Of a stretch of 64,000 nucleotides of DNA, positions 62,999-64,000 are shown piece after piece. The stretch is taken from contig NZ_FVZE01000001.1 of the NCBI RefSeq assembly GCF_900168325.1, forward strand, positions 1,302,001-1,366,000, written 5' to 3'. How positions within the stretch are numbered: position 1 is the stretch's first letter; each line of letters starts with the position of its first letter. Origin of the DNA: Novosphingobium mathurense. Lineage in GTDB: Bacteria; Pseudomonadota; Alphaproteobacteria; Sphingomonadales; Sphingomonadaceae. Made by a program: the position numbers and the translations under genes. The notes beneath the pieces are model-generated. The model worked only from the letters and a program-made list of their open reading frames with translations. It was not told the DNA's origin and made no database searches.

Positions 62999-63051
62999 CA
63001 TGCCGACGCCGGATCCACCGGGACCGGCTCCATTGAACATCGCGCCTGCAC

Positions 63052-63080
63052 CATCGTCCCGGACCTGATCCGGGGCGATG
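63052..63080. repeat. REP-like palindrome between rlmN and the OmpA-family gene
   Basis: CATCGTCCCGGA, CCTGA, TCCGGGGCGATG: a 12-bp stem with one mismatch. The core (CCCGGACCTGATCCGGGG) resembles intergenic palindromes that are common in alphaproteobacteria. It may help end rlmN. Confidence 0.55.
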
Positions 63081-63102
63081 TTCGCGAACGTGCCTGAGGC
63101 AC

Positions 63103-63136
63103 AAAAAAAGGACATCCCCGCTTACGCAGGGATGCC
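63103..63136 (-). terminator. Rho-independent terminator for the OmpA-family gene
   Basis: On the minus strand GGCATCCCTGC pairs with GCGGGGATGTCC around TAA-type loop bases, then seven T. This resembles a second kind of repeat palindrome and serves as the terminator. Confidence 0.75.
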
Positions 63137-63142
63137 CATGAG

Positions 63143-63161
63143 GGGGAAGCAGTGCTTCCCC
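63143..63161. repeat. Perfect 8-bp hairpin
   Basis: GGGGAAGC pairs with GCTTCCCC around AGT, inside the 3' region of the OmpA-family gene. It may slow 3'-5' decay of that mRNA. Confidence 0.5.
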
Positions 63162-63174
63162 ACTCGCAGATATC

Positions 63175-63195
63175 GGGGCGGTCCATGTCCGCCCC
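63175..63195. repeat. Perfect 7-bp hairpin before the OmpA stop region
   Basis: GGGGCGG pairs with CCGCCCC around a 7-nt loop, just downstream of the OmpA-family stop (minus strand). With the two hairpins above it forms a triple-hairpin 3' end. Confidence 0.5.
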
Positions 63196-63202
63196 GCGTA
63201 CC

Positions 63203-64000
63203 TTAAAGGCCGTCGAGACCCTTGCTGACCAGAATGTTCACCTCAACGCGGCGGTTCTGGGCCTTACCCTCTACGGTATCGTTGGTCGCCAGCGGGTCGG
63301 CTTCCGACATGCCGGTGGGGGTGAGCATGCGATAGGGCTTCCAGTGGCAAGCCTGCTGCAGGTAGTTCACGACGCGGCCGGCGCGCTTTTCGCTGAGAAC
63401 CTGGTTGTAATCTTCGTTACCGGTCGAGTCCGTGTAACCGACGACCAGCAGCAACGCATTGTCCATGCCTTCGGCCTGGGCGGCCGTGGCGCACAGTGCG
63501 TCCTTGGCCTCCGGCGAAAGCGCCCACTTGCCGGTATCGAAGTTCACGTTGGTCGTGCCCTTGATGTTGTACTTGTCGATATCGCCCATGCGGCTGCGCA
63601 GAGCGTCGGTAGCGGCGGTCTGCTCGGCAAAGCGCTGATCGGTGCCGTTGTGGATCATCGCCGCGGTCTTGAGGTCCTTGCTCTTCAGGTCGATCTTGCT
63701 GGCCACGAGTCCGGAGCCCGACTGCAAGGTCGCGACGCTGACCGGCAGACCGTTGACGAGCGAGGTCGCTGCCAGCTTGTCCTTGTTCAGGCCCAGGAAA
63801 CCGCCGGTGGCCTTGATCACGGTGGCGTCATTGATGACGATGACCGTCTTGGTGCCATCGGCAGAGGTCACCTGCATCTTGTCGCCGCTGCGCGCCGAGA
63901 TAAAGCCTTCGACTTCGGGACCTGCAGTCATCTGCGAAGCGTCTGCGGCTCCGGTGTCATAGGTGGTCGTCAGGACATCACCCTGCGAGGGATCCTGCGA
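63203..64000 (-). CDS. OmpA-family protein (3' part; start lies beyond the window)
   Basis: The frame runs open to the last base, 265 codons visible; the N-terminal signal is outside. The first part is a beta-rich domain (EVEGFISARSGDKMQVTSADGTKTVIVINDATVIKAT) of unknown type. The C-terminal OmpA peptidoglycan-binding domain has VVGYTDSTGNEDYNQVLSEKRAGRVVNYL and NRRVEVNI, the Asp and Arg that hold diaminopimelate. It anchors the outer membrane to peptidoglycan. Confidence 0.85.
   Translation of the reverse strand, partial: SQDPSQGDVLTTTYDTGAADASQMTAGPEVEGFISARSGDKMQVTSADGTKTVIVINDATVIKATGGFLGLNKDKLAATSLVNGLPVSVATLQSGSGLVASKIDLKSKDLKTAAMIHNGTDQRFAEQTAATDALRSRMGDIDKYNIKGTTNVNFDTGKWALSPEAKDALCATAAQAEGMDNALLLVVGYTDSTGNEDYNQVLSEKRAGRVVNYLQQACHWKPYRMLTPTGMSEADPLATNDTVEGKAQNRRVEVNILVSKGLDGL

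Overview
The window is a compact, high-GC chromosomal segment of an alphaproteobacterium, most likely a member of the Sphingomonadales (Novosphingobium/Sphingobium-like). The evidence is protein family content (a SciP-type CtrA inhibitor, CckA, subclass B3 metallo-beta-lactamase, KorAB, DUF2062 proteins, sphingomonad-type M56 and OmpA proteins), DnaE/LolCD linkage, and cell-cycle and SOS motifs of alphaproteobacterial type (TTAA-N7-TTAAC and GTTC-N7-GTTC). I see no rRNA, tRNA, CRISPR array, insertion sequence, integrase or phage gene. The region reads as core chromosome.

Layout. 1-2.8 kb: the end of a radical SAM gene, a small membrane protein and an acyl-CoA synthetase. 2.9-9.6 kb (minus strand): dnaE, a glutathione peroxidase, a 94-aa unknown, and lolD/lolC. 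9.9-16 kb: purF with an overlapping SDR gene, a PilZ gene behind a perfect CtrA box, then cfa and photolyase diverging from a PAP2 phosphatase across a symmetric EcfG-like element. 16-26.6 kb: korAB, rppH, a TPR protein, M28 peptidase-guaB-rsmB, a YpfJ-like zinc peptidase and an exported unknown. 26.6-36.3 kb: a BlaI/M56 signalling pair with a 32-bp perfect palindromic operator, a subtilase, sdhCDA without sdhB, a B3 metallo-beta-lactamase coupled to prmA, and sciP behind a 500-bp non-coding leader. 36.3-49.6 kb: ligA, a short DUF2165 protein, DUF4396, recN, an Rrf2 regulator, bamD, a CPA2 antiporter, glutaminase, alaS and recA. 49.7-54 kb: a tightly coupled operon smpB-DUF2062-DUF2062-cckA, every junction a 4-nt overlap. 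54-64 kb: S9 peptidase, dapA, lytic transglycosylase, greB, Nudix, beta-barrel protein, rlmN and the end of an OmpA-family gene.

Themes. (1) Cell-cycle control: cckA and sciP both lie here, and CtrA-type boxes precede sciP and the PilZ gene. (2) DNA damage: recA and recN both carry GTTC-N7-GTTC LexA boxes, the recN box touching its start codon; photolyase and ligA add to this. (3) Envelope and stress sensing: the BlaI/M56 pair carries a novel-looking extracytoplasmic domain, and LolCD, BamD, Slt, Cfa and OmpA are envelope functions.

The most interesting candidates for new biology are the M56 receptor with its unusual periplasmic module and palindromic operator, the smpB-DUF2062x2-cckA coupling, and the symmetric EcfG-like element between photolyase and PAP2. 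Start codons were chosen by ribosome-binding sites, overlaps and family N-termini, and were not tested. All regulatory calls are pattern matches by eye.
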